Notes under the pieces: generated by a model
The model's database searches: none
What the model was told of the DNA's origin: nothing
What the model saw: the letters and a program-made list of their open reading frames with translations, nothing else
NCBI GenBank assembly: GCA_021495925.1
Contig: JAKEKT010000048.1
Span: 62,001 to 126,000, forward strand
Length of the DNA: 64,000 nt
Direction: 5' to 3'
Source: Diplodia intermedia
Taxonomy: Eukaryota; Ascomycota; Dothideomycetes; Botryosphaeriales; Botryosphaeriaceae
In this document: positions 10,911-23,026 of the stretch, one piece after another
Numbering within the stretch: position 1 is the first letter of the stretch
Layout of the letters: each line of letters begins with the position of its first letter
Made by a program: the position numbers and the translations under genes

Positions 10911-11736
10911 ATGCAGTCGCTCCCCGACTCTCGTGCTCAAACCTACGAGGAGCTCTACGGTCCGCCGGAGAACTTCCTCGAGATCGAGGTGCGTCCCCGA
11001 ACGGAACCAAGCAATTCCCACCGCCAGTCTCCCGACATCGTCCGGCATACCGCACAACACAACACCTCCCCACCCCCCATACCCCGGGCAAGCCGTTCCC
11101 GAACTCCTTCCAGCCATCTCAATGACAAGAAACAATGCCCATGACATTTCCACGCCCCCACTAATCTTTCCCCCACACGTAGGTCCGCAACCCGCAAACC
11201 CACGGCACCGGGCGGGGCATGTACACGACGTACGAGATCAGCATGAAGACCAACATCCCGGCCTTCAAGCTCAAGCAGTCGTCGGTGCGGCGGCGCTACT
11301 CGGACTTCGAGGCCTTCCGCGACATCCTCGAGCGCGAGTCAGCCCGCGTCACCATCCCCCCGCTGCCAGGCAAGGTCTTCACCAACCGTTTCTCCGACGA
11401 TGTCATCGAGCACCGCCGCGAGGGCCTGCAGCGCTTCCTGCAGATCGTCGTCGGCCACCCGCTGCTGCAGACGGGCAGCAAGGTCCTGGCCGCCTTTGTG
11501 CAAGGTGAGTTTTGTCGTTTGTTCTCCATACGAATAGCATCCTTGCATTTTGCATTTGGCGTGGGGGGGAAGGTGCCAGCGTAGATTCTTTCCTTTCTCC
11601 CCTCTCTTTGGCGGAAAAACACCCACTGCCGTGTGGCATAAGAAGGATTGGAAAAGAAGAAGGAAAGAAAGAGAGGAACGCGATTGCTGACTTCGAGTCC
11701 TGTACAGATCCGAACTGGGATCGCAACCAGTGGTGA
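10911..11736 (+). CDS. snx3: sorting nexin-3 (SNX3/Grd19)
   Basis: Three exons, 10911-10988, 11183-11504 and 11708-11736, give 142 residues, almost entirely a PX domain. The start is the ATG of MQSLPDSRAQTYEELYGPPE. Recognisable PX features are the MYTTYEI strand, the RRRYSDFEAFRDIL basic/aromatic motif that contacts phosphatidylinositol 3-phosphate, the PPLPGK loop and the HRREGLQRFLQIVVGHPLL helix. The last exon encodes only DPNWDRNQW plus stop, a conserved SNX3 tail. SNX3/Grd19 is a PI3P-binding retromer adaptor on endosomes that retrieves cargo to the Golgi. The length fits the family (yeast and human proteins have 162). Intron 1 is 194 bp with donor GTGCGT; intron 2 is 203 bp. Confidence 0.95.
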
Positions 11737-12949
11737 GGAAAAGGAAAAGAACTAAACGATTCAAAGATGATAAGATGAGATTGTGTAAACAACAGAACCT
11801 GTATACCGGATCGAGGTGGTGCATAACCGCAAATTGCCGGACACTTGGCCCCCAAGCCGGTTTTTGGCGAGTCGGCAGTTGATATGATTCTTCGCTTCTT
11901 GATTGTGTAATGTGCAATCTACTTACTTGAAGCAAACGAGGGAATGGGAGCGAACAAGGAAGCGAGCTTGCATTAATGCCCCCACGAAAGCTTGATATAG
12001 ATACCCTTTTGCTACTGTCAATCTACCTTTGAGAGCAATGTCCTAAGGCATTTCTTGTGCTCTGTACGTCAGGGTTCCTGTCTTGTACATCACCGAAAAA
12101 GAAGAAACAAATTCCACATAAGTGATCACAAGGATCGGCTGTCACTCTGTGACATGGGATACGTCTTCCCGGTGATCTTGAACCGGACTTTCTTAATTCT
12201 GATTGTCGAGTGTTTTTTTTTTTCTGTTAGTATTATGCTTTTCATTACAGCGAGCAATCTGTTGTATATAAATGCCTGACTCCGGCGACTCCTTCAGCAA
12301 TACGCTCATCTGAGTTCCATTCCGTATCCGAGAGCATTTGACATAAAAACACCGTTTTTTCCGTTTGAATGCCGACCGGAGCAGCGCTGATTGGTGACAA
12401 ATAACAAGTTAAGAGGATGAAGGAAAAAGAAGAACAAGGAAAATAGAGCAAAACCATTTTGAATGGCCAGATTATTTGAGTGCTACCTGAGATGGTGAAA
12501 GCCGAGAAAGAGAGGGGAAGGGCTATCAGCGACTGTGAGGCTGATGCGATAACGGAAAGGAGAAAAAAAAACAAGCTCTGGAAACTAAAATGTAGGGCAA
12601 TGCCTAAAAATTCCAAAGCTAAGGGCACCCTGAGGCAGATGGTCTTATAGAGGTCGTGACGGCGTTTCCTAAAGATATAATGCGAACATCGGAAACGAGC
12701 AGTTGCTGAAGCCTGTTTCAGTTGCGCCAAAAACAACCAGGAGTGGATATGATAAACGCGGTGAAGTAAGCAAGCGGATGCCTTGAAGGAGGATTGGCAA
12801 AGCAGGACGGCATCGGTTCAACTTCGTTAATGATGCTATGCAACGACAAATCGAAAAGCTGGGCAAGCGCAGCGGCGGTCCCATCTTCGATCGAACAGGG
12901 CTTGAGGCCGCGGCGTCGACCGAGGACATTGCGTGAGCGGTGGCACACA
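11737..12949. other. convergent intergenic region
   Basis: AT-richer 3' flanks of SNX3 and otubain. No exon, RNA gene or repeat recognised. Poly-T and poly-A tracts near 12214 and 12565 are unremarkable. Confidence 0.6.
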
Positions 12950-14824
12950 CTACTGGGATGTGGACTTGTGGCGTCCTCGACTATTGGAAGAGTACTCGGT
13001 ATCTGGTGACCACTCCTCTGGTTGGAAGTCCGGGTTCAAGAAGTGTGCAGTGTTGTAGTGAGAACTAAACAGAATCAGCCAAATGGTCTTAACAACATGC
13101 GACGAGATCATACTTCTTGAAGATGGATGTCTGAAAGGTTGGTGAATGAGTAGGACCAGAATTGAAGTCCGGTTTCAACTCATACGCTGAGGGCCTGAAC
13201 AACGAACCACGGTCACCCTTGCCACCCCCAGCAACTGCCATGCCAACAGGTGGAACCTCCAGTGGTACGTTGGGCGCTACGTACTCCTGGCTGTGTGGAA
13301 CTGATAACGGCGAGTACAGTTGGGGTGTAGGCTGTGGTGGGGGCTGAGATGGAGTAGGCGAGAAGCTTGCAAATGGATCAGACATGTACGACGGTTGTCC
13401 TAAGCTAGGGGCGAAACCCTGGGGCCCCATGCCAGGAATGTAAGCTAGTACGTCCGAGAACTCCCTGTTCATATGCACGTAATCCTCATTGAAGTGGGGC
13501 GCAAGGTTGACAGCGACCTGGGTAGGCATCTGAGGCGCCATGGTGCTCTGGACTTCCTCAGCCTTGTAGAGGATGTCATAGTGGCCCCTGCAATTGAGTC
13601 AGATCATGCTTAGCACCACCACCCTACGAAAAGATTGAGCACGTACGGTCGGTAAAGCAATCTCACAGTCGGAACATCCACGATTGGGACGCCATCGTGG
13701 GTCGTTACATCGAGGCGATACATGTCGCCTTCTTCTCCTGCGCTGCGATCCAGATACAAGATTTCGAGCGCGAACCCAGCAGACTTGAGCAAGACTTGGA
13801 AAAGAGCGGTTAAGGTAACGTGCTCTATCTCGCAGTTGCTGGCCTCGACATTCCTCCGGCAGTATTGCTGCAAGTCTTCACCCAAGAGGAATGGCTCAAA
13901 GTCCTGCGGATGAGTCTGGATCCAAGCACTGGTCAACAGCTGCGAGGGCTAATGTTAGTACGCGTCGCACACAACCGTCATGTGAACACTTGCCTTGAGG
14001 TGGGTGATGATGCCCAGCGACGCCATCTGGTCATTGAAGGCCTCGAGCAGCAATCTGTCGTCGACGGCAGGCGATTTGGCCAACTTGCCAAGGAGACCTA
14101 GAGTTTCATCGGCGAAGTCCTCATATACGTCGGCTTGCAGGCCGATCTGGTTGAGCAGGTTGGCGAGCGAGCGCAGGCGGCTCTGCTCCTCGAGGAACTT
14201 GTGGCGGTCGCCGACGCGCTGGAGAGCCTCAAAGTAGCCAAAGGCCACGGCTGCACGTCATGTCAGCTGGGGCGTCTCTTGGTCGGGACGGCGGTGCATA
14301 CCTCTCCACCCGCAGTGTCCATCGCCGCGACAAGTTCGGTAGTGGGAATACTTGTAAGGCAGGTTCTGGTACCAGTTCAGCGGCGAGCAAGTGGGCGGGC
14401 GGCGCGGGCACACGAACCTGCGTCTTCGCACGATAGATGGGGTCGCCGTTTGCGTACTCGGTCGTGATGGCGGCCGTGGATTGTCTTGGCCCGACGAGCG
14501 GGCCCTGCGGGGAGTCAGCAGCAGCACTCTGGGCACGGGCGGGCGGGCGCGGGCACTCACAGTGGCCTCGGGTGTGTATTCGTTGGAGAGCTTCTGCAGA
14601 TGGGCGAGCTCGTCGTCGGCAGCCATCTGCTGGTAGCTCATCCTGGCGGCTGGTGGGCGCAGAGGCAGTGGTGTTGGGTTGTAGCCGGCGGGAAGCTCCG
14701 CGGTCCGATGGGGGAGCTGGAAGGACCTGTACGACAGCGCCGACACCGATGCAAGTGCCGGGTCATGGAAGGGCTGCGCAGGGTAGTGGTGGAAGTTGGG
14801 CGAGAGGACGGGTTGGCGATTCAT
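12950..14824 (-). CDS. otubain-type ubiquitin thioesterase (peptidase C65)
   Basis: Seven exons: 14561-14824, 14418-14504, 14302-14365, 13994-14250, 13647-13939, 13114-13587 and 12950-13064, giving 517 residues. An N-terminal Pro-rich stretch of about 65 residues precedes the otubain fold. The catalytic cysteine is Cys135 in RGDGHCGWRA (family consensus GDGNCFYRA), with Asp132 just before it. The catalytic His324 and Asp326 are in RPGHYDILYK, the hallmark end of the C65 domain. A disordered Pro/Ser-rich linker follows, then a C-terminal motif SHYNTAHFLNPDFQPEEW that I regard as typical of fungal otubains. It should remove ubiquitin from K48-type chains. The intron between exons 4 and 5 appears to be GC-AG (AAG|GCAAGT). 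The GHCGW context around the nucleophile departs from the usual NCFY and may affect activity. Confidence 0.9.
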
Positions 14825-16124
14825 GGCCGCTTGGGGCGCTGGGCGCTGGGGCTCTGGCGGATGCTCTGGGAAGCTCTGGGGCGCGGGATGGGGCAGCGGC
14901 GATCAGGCACGCGTCACGATGGTGTTGACTGCTGCGCGTCTGCTGAGGGCAGAGGCAGGACAGGACAGGAGATTGCACGGCGGCGGCGCGGGATTGCAGG
15001 TCACCCACGAGCGGCCATGGAGGAATGGCAGCGGAGTCGGTTTTAGTATGCGCAGAGACCCGCGCCCGTGGTTGCAGCAGCGACTCTCCTGTGACACCGC
15101 GAGCTTTTGCCAGGGGCAGCAGGAGGATGCCAATATATGGAGGCAACGCTGAGCTGTGGGGATGGGGCTTGCGAGTCTCTCGACTATGCTGCCAGGTACC
15201 GTCCCAGACCGCAGCGCAGCTCCCTCACGCACACGGCGATGAAACGGCGAGGGCCGCCGTCGCACTCGATGGCCGCCCAGGATTGAAGAAGCTCATCGAC
15301 GCCGGCGCGGGCGCCTGCGCGTCGAGCAATGCGGCAGCGATGTGAGACAGGCTGTGAGAGGCATAGCGACGGCGCACAGGAAATGTGTGCGCTCAGGCGG
15401 AGGGCATTCCCGCCCCACGCCATTCCGGCAACGCGCCCATCACCGCCGCCCCAGGCCCGGCGCCTCCATCACGCACAACGCATCACCGCCGCCCGGCTGC
15501 GTGCGTGAACGCGGGCTAATGGGGTGAAGATGGGGCCGGCGAGCAAAATGAGATAGGTTACATACTGTCGCTGCCGTCACGCCGCGGCGCACGTCCTGGG
15601 CGGGAGCCCGTCTGATTCGCCGCGGCCGGTGGAGCGGGCAGCCAAGGCTCGGTGGCCGCCTGCGCAGCTGCACACAGCTGCAGCATTATAACCAGCTCGC
15701 ACAGCGCCAGCGGACGCCCCGAGGCGATCTGTCGCCCGCACGCCGCCCCCAAGCAACACAGCGCGCGCGAGACACGGCCGGGCGAGCCTGGTTCCAGGTC
15801 ATCGCGAGCTCCACCGTGGCGTCCAGCCTTCCGCAGCGTCGGAACCCTTGCAACACTCAGCCTGCACCTACGCGCCTGCGCCCGCGAGCTGCCCGCGCGC
15901 CCGATCGCATGCCGCCTCACACGGATGGCCCAGCAAAAAGGAAAGCACTCGCTACGCGCCCGAGGAAAAAGGAATGCCCGCGCTCTACCGCAGGTTTCAG
16001 CCTTTAGAGTAGAAGCAACTTTCCATGACCGCATCGTAGAGAGCAGACGTTTCACGCGCCAGCCAGGTCCCGTCCACTGGCCTCCCCCCTCGCACAAGGG
16101 CTTGCAGGCCACCGCTGCAAGTCA
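14825..16124. other. intergenic, upstream of otubain
   Basis: GC-rich stretch between the otubain start and the CSN2 stop, both minus strand. Open frames are present on both strands but have no recognisable family or splice continuity. It is probably the otubain promoter plus the CSN2 3' UTR. Confidence 0.5.
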
Positions 16125-17912
16125 TTACCTCAACCCAGCTCCCGGCAGTCTTCCCGAGAAACCCTTGCCCTTCGTCCCGCGGCCGAGCTTTGCGCTGGGT
16201 CCATGGCGTCCCCCAAGATCCGATAGGCCCTGTGCTCCCGTGCTCGCCTGGAACTGCGAAGCTTCTTCCGACCGGAAGCCCTCGCCCTCGTTCAGCACCG
16301 TCGCCCAGAGCGACCCTATCGCCGCGGTCCACTCCTGCATCGCATGCACCCGATCCCTGTCCGTGCTACTCTCGATCTCCACCGTGCCGTTCTGTTGGTT
16401 GATCTTCCCGCGTAGCTTCTTATCCACGATAAGGAAGCCCACTATGTCTTGCACTTCTGGTAGCGAGATCTTGAGCTGCTTCGAGATGAAACCAAGCGTG
16501 AACCGCGTGTACGGCGCTACGAGCTTGAGGACCGCCTTGGTACGCATGTTACGCGTCACTTCATCGATGTTTTCGGCAATGAACGGGTCAGCAAGGAGGT
16601 CCTTGTTGTTCTGCAGGATCTTCTCATAGCCGTGAATGTCGTCTCTCTGGTACGCGTCTACCAGGTCCGTCATTGCTGCAATGCGTGGGTCGTTCTTGTA
16701 CGGCTTCGTCTCCTGCGAGTCGAACGGGTTGATGTCCGACCCCATGAGCATCGTCGTGAGCACAAGGTACTTAAGAACCTGGATCCGCTGCAGTGATCCG
16801 GCTTCGTCGTAGTTGCGGAAGCTCTCGAAGAAGTCGCTCTGCGCTTCCTTCCAGTTCTCTGTCTCAAGGTTAGCTGCAGTTGAGATGAGGCCGCTTACGT
16901 GAGGTCGTACCTTCACTCATGTGCATCTTGCCACCGCATTCGCGGATGATTCCCATAATCTTCGGGTGAGGTACTGCTGAGCGCACCTTCAGCGCACGTT
17001 GGTAGAGTGCCTGCACACGCGCGTCAGAAACCTGTCTCGTTCCGCATGAAATGGGCGCATCAAACCGACCTTGAGCCGCTTGTTGTTCCTCGTCTCAGCG
17101 TACATCAGAATCTCCAGCGAGTAGACCTCCAATGAATACGTTCCCTTGCTCGGGTCGTCCGAGCCATCTCCCATCTGACATGCCTTGTGAAGCTCTCGTA
17201 GCTTCTCAGTCAGCTGACGGTAGTCCTTGCGCTCCAGCCACAGCTTGGCCAGCTTGATGTTCGTCTTCAGCCACAGCCGCTCGTTGTTGGTGCTTTGGAA
17301 GGACTCGAGCGTGAGCGCATAGAACTTCTCCATGCAACGGTACGCCTCGTCATCCTCCGCGGCCTTCTCGATGAAGTCTAGCATGTTGTTGATTGATTTC
17401 TCTGAGTAGTTGCGCGTGACAGCCGACTTGACGTATGTAAGCAGCTCTTTGTAATGCTCGACGGCCTGTGGTTTTCGACGTCAGTATGTAGTCCATGCTT
17501 GCTACTATGAGCGACGCTTTGAAACCGTGGGTACTGACGTCGGCATACTTGGCGAGCTTGAACTCGAGCTTGATGGCTTGCTTAAGGCCTTTGAAACCCC
17601 TTCCTTCTGTCAGCCCATGCTCCAAGCGGGTAAAGCTTGCGGCGGGTGCCTACCAATCTCCCTTCTCCTCCTCCAGCGCGGGTACACCCAAGAACTCTTC
17701 TATGGCATCCTCCGGGTTGTCGGCCTTCATCTGCTTCGCACCGTAGTACTTGTTTTCGATATCGACATCACCGGTCTGCTCGTCGTCGTCATCCTCGTAT
17801 TCAAAGTCATAGCTGGCGCATTGTCAGCGAGATATAGACCTAGGACGTGGAGAGCGGGCCAAGCTCACTCTTCCTGGTCCGACTCTTGCATGAAATCATC
17901 GTCGGAGGACAT
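16125..17912 (-). CDS. csn2: COP9 signalosome complex subunit 2
   Basis: Six exons: 17869-17912, 17654-17812, 17539-17599, 17070-17465, 16911-17010 and 16125-16873, giving 502 residues. The N terminus is acidic (MSSDDDFMQESDQE, then an EDDDDEQTG run), as in CSN2 and Rpn6. NKYYGAKQMKADNPEDAIEE and LEEEKGDWGFKGLKQAIKLE match the CSN2 TPR-like region. The PCI domain occupies roughly residues 290-430, ending in SLPEVQDIVGFLIVDKKLRG. The Gly-rich end (KLGRGTKGKGFSGRLPG) is characteristic of fungal CSN2. The subunit scaffolds the COP9 signalosome, which removes Nedd8 from cullins; in filamentous fungi the complex controls development and light responses. The gene shares a 474-bp divergent promoter with CWC25 and lies next to otubain, another ubiquitin-pathway gene, probably by chance. 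Confidence 0.95.
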
Positions 17913-18386
17913 GGCGCCGGCTGATTGAAATTGCGGGAGTAGCTGGAGGCGCACTGAGTCCGAGCACTGAAAGCGTGAGAGAGGCCGTAACTTGAACGGG
18001 AAGGGTGGGGCGAAAGAAAGTTCACGCAGCAGTTGTGAAGCTGTGGTGTTGCCTTGCAGTCGCGCTGTAGGTCCGGGGAGCTAGGTGCGCACGGACACGC
18101 CCCGCCACTTGCGGCGATTCTTTAGGCTCTTGCTCTTGCCCGACCACCGCCGCTCCGCCGCGCAGCAAACAACACCACCTGCGCCCCAGGCTGCTACGAC
18201 ACGCTCGCTCTTGCAAATCAACTGTGCGCGCGCATACCCTTTGGAGAACTTACGCGACACAATCCTCCTGAAAGGGCCACCTCTGGTCCCGGTCACTTCC
18301 CAGCCAGCCCTCTCGACGGCATCCCCCCCGAAGACCGTTTTTTCGAGCGTCGATCCGCAACAGCCTCGCGCTGTGACACCGCCAAA
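17913..18386. promoter_or_regulatory. shared divergent promoter csn2 / cwc25
   Basis: 474 bp between the two start codons. It must contain both promoters and both 5' UTRs. No specific factor site is claimed. Confidence 0.6.
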
Positions 18387-19682
18387 ATGGGAGGAGATCT
18401 CAACTTGAAGAAGAGCTGGCATCCGCTCTTGATGAGCAACCAGCGGCGGGTATGGGGTAAGTGAATCGCATCAACGTTGAATGCATGGTACTAATTCCAA
18501 GCAGAGGAAGAGCAGAAGGCGCTGGAAGAGCGCAAGCGTATCGACCAGATGATGAAGGAACGTGCAGAGGAACGAGCGATCCAGGAATTGCAGGACATGC
18601 AAGAGGCCGCAGGCGGCAAAAAGAGGATGAACCGCGTGGACTGGATGTACTCGGGCCCCTCTAGCGGCCAGAATGGCACGACGGAAGAAATGGAAGGCTA
18701 TCTGCTTGGCAAGGTATGTTTCATCCATGATAAATGCGCGTTTCAACTGCTAAGCAAGTCGTAGCGCCGGGTCGACAACTTGATAAAGAACGACGAAACC
18801 AAAAAGCTGGAGAAAAACGCCGGTCAGGAGTCTTTCATGGAGGCTCAACCGAGCGCGAGCAACCCACGCGACAATCTCGCCAAGGCGTCGATGGATCCTA
18901 TGGCCGCAGTCAGGCAGCAAGAGCAGGCAGCGCTGGAGACTATGATGAATGACCCGGTGCGTCGTCGTGCTCTTCTAAGGGAGGCAGGGGGACCATCAGA
19001 GGGAGACCGCAAGCACCGGAAACATCGTCACCGGGACGAAGAAAGCAGGCATCGCAGCAAACGTCATAGGAGAGATGACGATGACGAGAGACGACACAGC
19101 CACCGCTCACGCCACCATCGCGACTCTCGTTCGCGGTCACGATCGCGGTCTCCTCACAGGCGGAGCCGTCATGACGAGGGACGTGAGCGTCGACGCGATG
19201 AAGAGCATAATCGCAAGCGGGACTCCTACAAGCGCCGTGACTCTGAGCGTTCGCGATCCCGTTCTCCTTACGCGCACCGCAGGCGTGATGAGCGTCGTGA
19301 TCGTGAATCCTCCAGAAAAGACAACCATCGTGCCAGGGCAGCTTCTTCTCGTTCGCCGTCGCCTGATCGCCGCAGAGGACCGCCTCCAAGGACCTTCCAG
19401 CAACGATCCAATTCACCCAAGCCCACAAAAGATGATGCTGAAGAGCGTGCTAGGAAGCTCGCGGCTATGCAGTCGAGTGCGTCAAGCCTCGAAGAGGACA
19501 GGAAGAAGAGACTGGCTGCCCTTGAAGCTAGGGAGGAAGAGGAACGTCTGGCAGATGATAAGAGGCGCTCTGAGAAGGGTCGATTTGTAGCTGGTCTGCA
19601 TCGCCAAGCGGAGAATAATATTGGCCTGGGCGAGCGCCTAAAGAGGTCCAGAGCCGGTCTTGAGAAGCTGGAGGCTTACTAA
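18387..19682 (+). CDS. cwc25: pre-mRNA-splicing factor CWC25
   Basis: Three exons, 18387-18456, 18505-18713 and 18765-19682, give 398 residues. The start MGGDLNLKKSWHPLLMSNQR is the conserved Cwc25 N terminus, followed by the CIR-type helix (EEEQKALEERKRIDQMMKER) and the RVDWMYSGP motif of the same family. From about residue 165 the protein becomes an Arg/Ser/Asp/His-rich stretch with many RSRS repeats, then a Lys/Glu/Arg coiled coil ending in LKRSRAGLEKLEAY. Cwc25 enters the activated spliceosome after Prp2 and promotes the first transesterification step. Both introns are about 50 bp, and the first has a TACTAAT branch point close to the acceptor. Confidence 0.95.
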
Positions 19683-20525
19683 ATGCGCAAATTGCGCTGG
19701 GTGGACATGACTTTTCTCTCTTTCTCTTCCTGGTTTTTATTTTCCCTTGTGTTTTCTGTAAAGCACGCCTGGGGGTCCTGAAGTGGGTGGCGCCGGCGTT
19801 TAGGGTGTGGAATTGGTCAAGGCTTCTGGCTCGTTAGGGAACCTACTGGCCTTGAAGAAATTCAAAATAGGCATGGCCCTTGTACTCAGCAGGCCCAAGG
19901 AAGCAGATGCTCCGGGTTTTCTTAGCGAGGCACGACATCATGGGCGCCACGACAGCACAGGTCAGCTCTAAGCCCACGTAATAGACGTATTTCGCAGCAA
20001 CGTCCGAGGAAATGGGATGCGAATGAGCTCAGCTGATGGCCACTTGGCACAATCGGCGCGATTCTAGCCGTGCGCGAGGCGGTCCGCCTTGTATTCTATT
20101 GGTGATGGATCCTGGCTGTGCAGGCGCTTTGCACGGAGAGCCGTCTTCGGCTCGCTGGTACGGCAGCCCCATCTCGCCGCAGCGCTAATTTAGGCGTTCG
20201 GGCGAATCTCTAATCGATCTCCATCATACACCTACCTCCAGCTGCACCGCGCTTCCTGCCGCCGACCCCCCCAAATCTTGAGTGCTGTGGCCGCCGCACT
20301 TCCAACGCTCTGCTGAACCGGTTATGAAGCCTGTCCGCGCGTAACGCTGCCCTCGCCCACAACGCCTACCGCTTCGCATCGACCCAACACCCGACCCAAC
20401 AGACAGCCGCTTCGCCTCCCCACGCCAGCTCGCGCGCGCATCGCATACACTAGGGCCAACGTCACGCCTCCACCTCCGACCCCGTCTCTCCCTCATTTCC
20501 GGCCCTCCTCTCCACGCTCCTGAAC
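19683..20525. other. intergenic, upstream of rho3
   Basis: 3' flank of CWC25 and promoter/5' UTR of rho3. The segment from 20230 is C-rich and low in complexity. No gene recognised. Confidence 0.55.
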
Positions 20526-21686
20526 ATGCCTCTCTGCGGCGGCACCAAGACTGTACAGCGGAAGCTCGTGCTTCTGTACGTATGACCAGACCAAGATGGG
20601 ATCGGGCCCGCTGAGGGCGCGTGCAAGTGGGAACAACGCGGGCACGAGTGTGCTGACATCGGGAAATGCAGAGGCGACGGTGCCTGTGGAAAGACATCGC
20701 TGTTAAACGTATTTACAAGAGGGTGAGGTCGCTGTCCTCGGAGCTGCCTTGTCAATTGTCTCGCCGGTTTCGGTGCGGATAGCTAATCGATTCAACTCAC
20801 AGGTACTTCCCAACGGTATAGTGAGTCTCAGCTGCCGAAACTGTTCCCCGCCGGACTTGGCGTTGACAACTAGTCTCTCCACAAAGCGAACCGACTGTCT
20901 TTGGTAGGCTTGCTCTGTTCTTGTGGCGGACCTGCGCATCGGCTAATATTGAGACACAGAGAACTATGTGCACGGTAAAAATAAAGAATAAAAAAAAAGG
21001 CCAGCCCTTGATGGCCGCACGATGACGTCGTTCTAACAGGGTGCATCTAGACATCTTCATCGACAATGTGCATGTCGAGCTGAGCCTCTGGGATACGGCG
21101 GGCCAAGAAGAATTCGACCGGCTGCGCTCGCTATCCTATGACGACACCCATGCTATAATGCTCTGCTTCAGCGTACGGACATGCCAACCCGCCATACAAC
21201 CTATCACATTTCAACTAATGCCTCAATGCGACAGGTCGACTCACCCGACTCCCTGGAAAACGTTGAGACCAAATGGGTGGGCGAAATTGCAGAGAACTGT
21301 CCTGGCGTGAAGCTCGTGCTTGTGGCACTCAAGTGCGACCTCCGAGAACAGACCGACGCCGACGATGAGGACGGACAGCAAGGCGAGAAGCCGGTGCTCA
21401 TCAACTACGACCAAGGGCTCAAGGTCGCAGAAAAGATTCGCGCTCTGAGGTACCTCGGTGAGTAATGCGCACTGCACACGTAGATTGGGCCCGATAATTG
21501 TGGCCTGATCTTTCTGTTTTCGCTTTCACCCTTGTTGGCAACGCAACACGTGAGATTGCTGACGACTACTCAGAATGCTCCGCGATGAAGAACAGAGGTG
21601 TCAACGAAGCCTTCACGGAGGCGGCAAGAGTAGCGCTTTCTGTCAAGAACGCAAAGGATAACGACTCGAAGTGCGTCGTTATGTAA
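20526..21686 (+). CDS. rho3: Rho-family GTPase Rho3
   Basis: Eight exons: 20526-20575, 20672-20722, 20803-20820, 20887-20903, 20960-20974, 21051-21172, 21235-21457 and 21574-21686, giving 202 residues. Three consecutive exons are only 18, 17 and 15 nt, and together encode the GYFPTVYEPTVFENYVH switch I segment. The P-loop GDGACGKT (residues 18-25), DTAGQEEFDRLRSLSYDD switch II, the ALKCDLRE guanine-binding motif, ECSA and a C-terminal CVVM CAAX box are all present. The N terminus MPLCGG and the EIAENCPGVKLVLVALKCDL block are diagnostic of Rho3 rather than Rho1, Rho4 or Cdc42. Rho3 acts at the plasma membrane in polarised secretion and actin organisation at the hyphal tip. The insert DADDEDGQQGEK fits the acidic variable Rho insert. 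Confidence 0.95.
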
Positions 21687-22424
21687 GGTGGATCGACTGG
21701 GCGCATTGGGCGCCCTACTTATTTCCTTCTAATTTCTACACCGGCAAATACCTCAAGCGTCGGCCATCGGAGTTGAGGCGTACTCGGCTACTTTATGGCG
21801 CTGATCCCCGCATCTGCGTCACAATTATCGATATGGGTTTGGGTGGAGGCTCTTGTTATTTGATCTGATTTGTTCATGCCCTTCGCCCTGCGTAGACCGG
21901 CAAAAGCCAACATGCATTTTCGAGTTGGTGTTCTTTCCCTTTACCTGTCTACTGTCGTCTGTTCGTTCACCATTTGTTTCGAGTATGCCGAGTACCGCCG
22001 CTGCACCTTGTGATTTTGTGACCTAAATATTGTATGTAAGCTAGTCCATGTGTAGCAAAGGCTCCAATACAGGCTCGGGTCTTAAGTTTCACAGCTGTTG
22101 CAGGCGCCCAAAATGTTGTTCCAAGACCGACACCATTTAGATAGCTTGCTACTTGGAATGCATTGGACGTCGCATAGCACGGGCACATGTGGATCGGCTT
22201 GATCGTGACCATAACAGCAATCGGCGCAGTCTTTCGCGCAGCTCCATTCCATGAAAATATAACGGCTCTTCGGTATTCACCTCCGTCAAAGTGCTTTGTG
22301 GGAATCCAGAATATTGAATTTTTTTCAGGACTGAAGCATGATGTCCCTAAGTAAACGGCGCCAGAGCCATGCCCCCACTGAATCCGACCCAACTTCAACC
22401 ACGCCCTTCAACCCATACACCTCC
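21687..22424. other. convergent intergenic region
   Basis: 3' flanks of rho3 and the eL21 gene. No exon or repeat recognised. Confidence 0.6.
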
Positions 22425-23026
22425 TTAGATCGTGGTCTCGTACGGGATGGGAGTGATGGTCTCGGGAAGGTTGTCCTTCATGCTGACGGTCCTGTCACCC
22501 CTGGGGAGAGCGGGCTGCCTCTTGAGCTGGACGCTCTGGCCCTCGGCCTTGGCGGCCTTCCTCCTGGCGGCGTTCTCCTTGACACGGTTGATGAACTCGT
22601 CGCGGGAGCGGGAGTGGCGGACGTGCTCGATGCGGACGTTGATGCGCTTCTCAATGTAGCGGTTGCCGACCTGCCTGTGGAGGATGACACCGACCGCGGA
22701 CTTGGTCACGTTGTAGATGACACCAGTCTTGCCGTGGTAGACCTTGTAGGGCATGCTGCGCAAAAGTCAGAGTTCCGATCTCTTGCCTCGTTCAGTGTTC
22801 CGCAGGCTAAACTGACCCCTTCTGGACGGCGCCGTTTGCGACAACATCGACGATGTCACCGACCCTACACAATTGCGTCAGAAACGCGGCGCACACGATG
22901 GCGGACAAGCAGCGCAGCTCACTTGTAGGTCTTCAGGTAGGTGGACAGCTTGATGGCGCCGTGCTCCTTGAAGTTGCGGCTGAAGGCATATCTGGTGCCA
23001 GCGCGGAGACCTGCGGAGTGACCCAT
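22425..23026 (-). CDS. rpl21: 60S ribosomal protein eL21
   Basis: Three exons, 22923-23026, 22817-22864 and 22425-22755, give 160 residues, the usual length. The start MGHSAGLRAGTRYAFSRNFK and the VGDIVDVVANGAVQKGMPYK and YHGKTGVIYNVTKSAVGV segments match eL21 throughout, as does RINVRIEHVRHSRSRDEF near the C terminus. It is a structural component of the large ribosomal subunit near the central protuberance. Middle exon 48 nt; introns 58 and 61 bp. Its start codon lies 296 bp from that of uS4 on the other strand, so the two ribosomal protein genes share one promoter region. Confidence 0.97.

Noticed and set aside
11512..11736. 74-codon plus-strand frame as a separate small gene
   Set aside because: It is intron 2 plus the last exon of SNX3, read through.
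15652..16629. 325-codon plus-strand frame
   Set aside because: Overlaps the antisense of the CSN2 last exon; low complexity and no family features.
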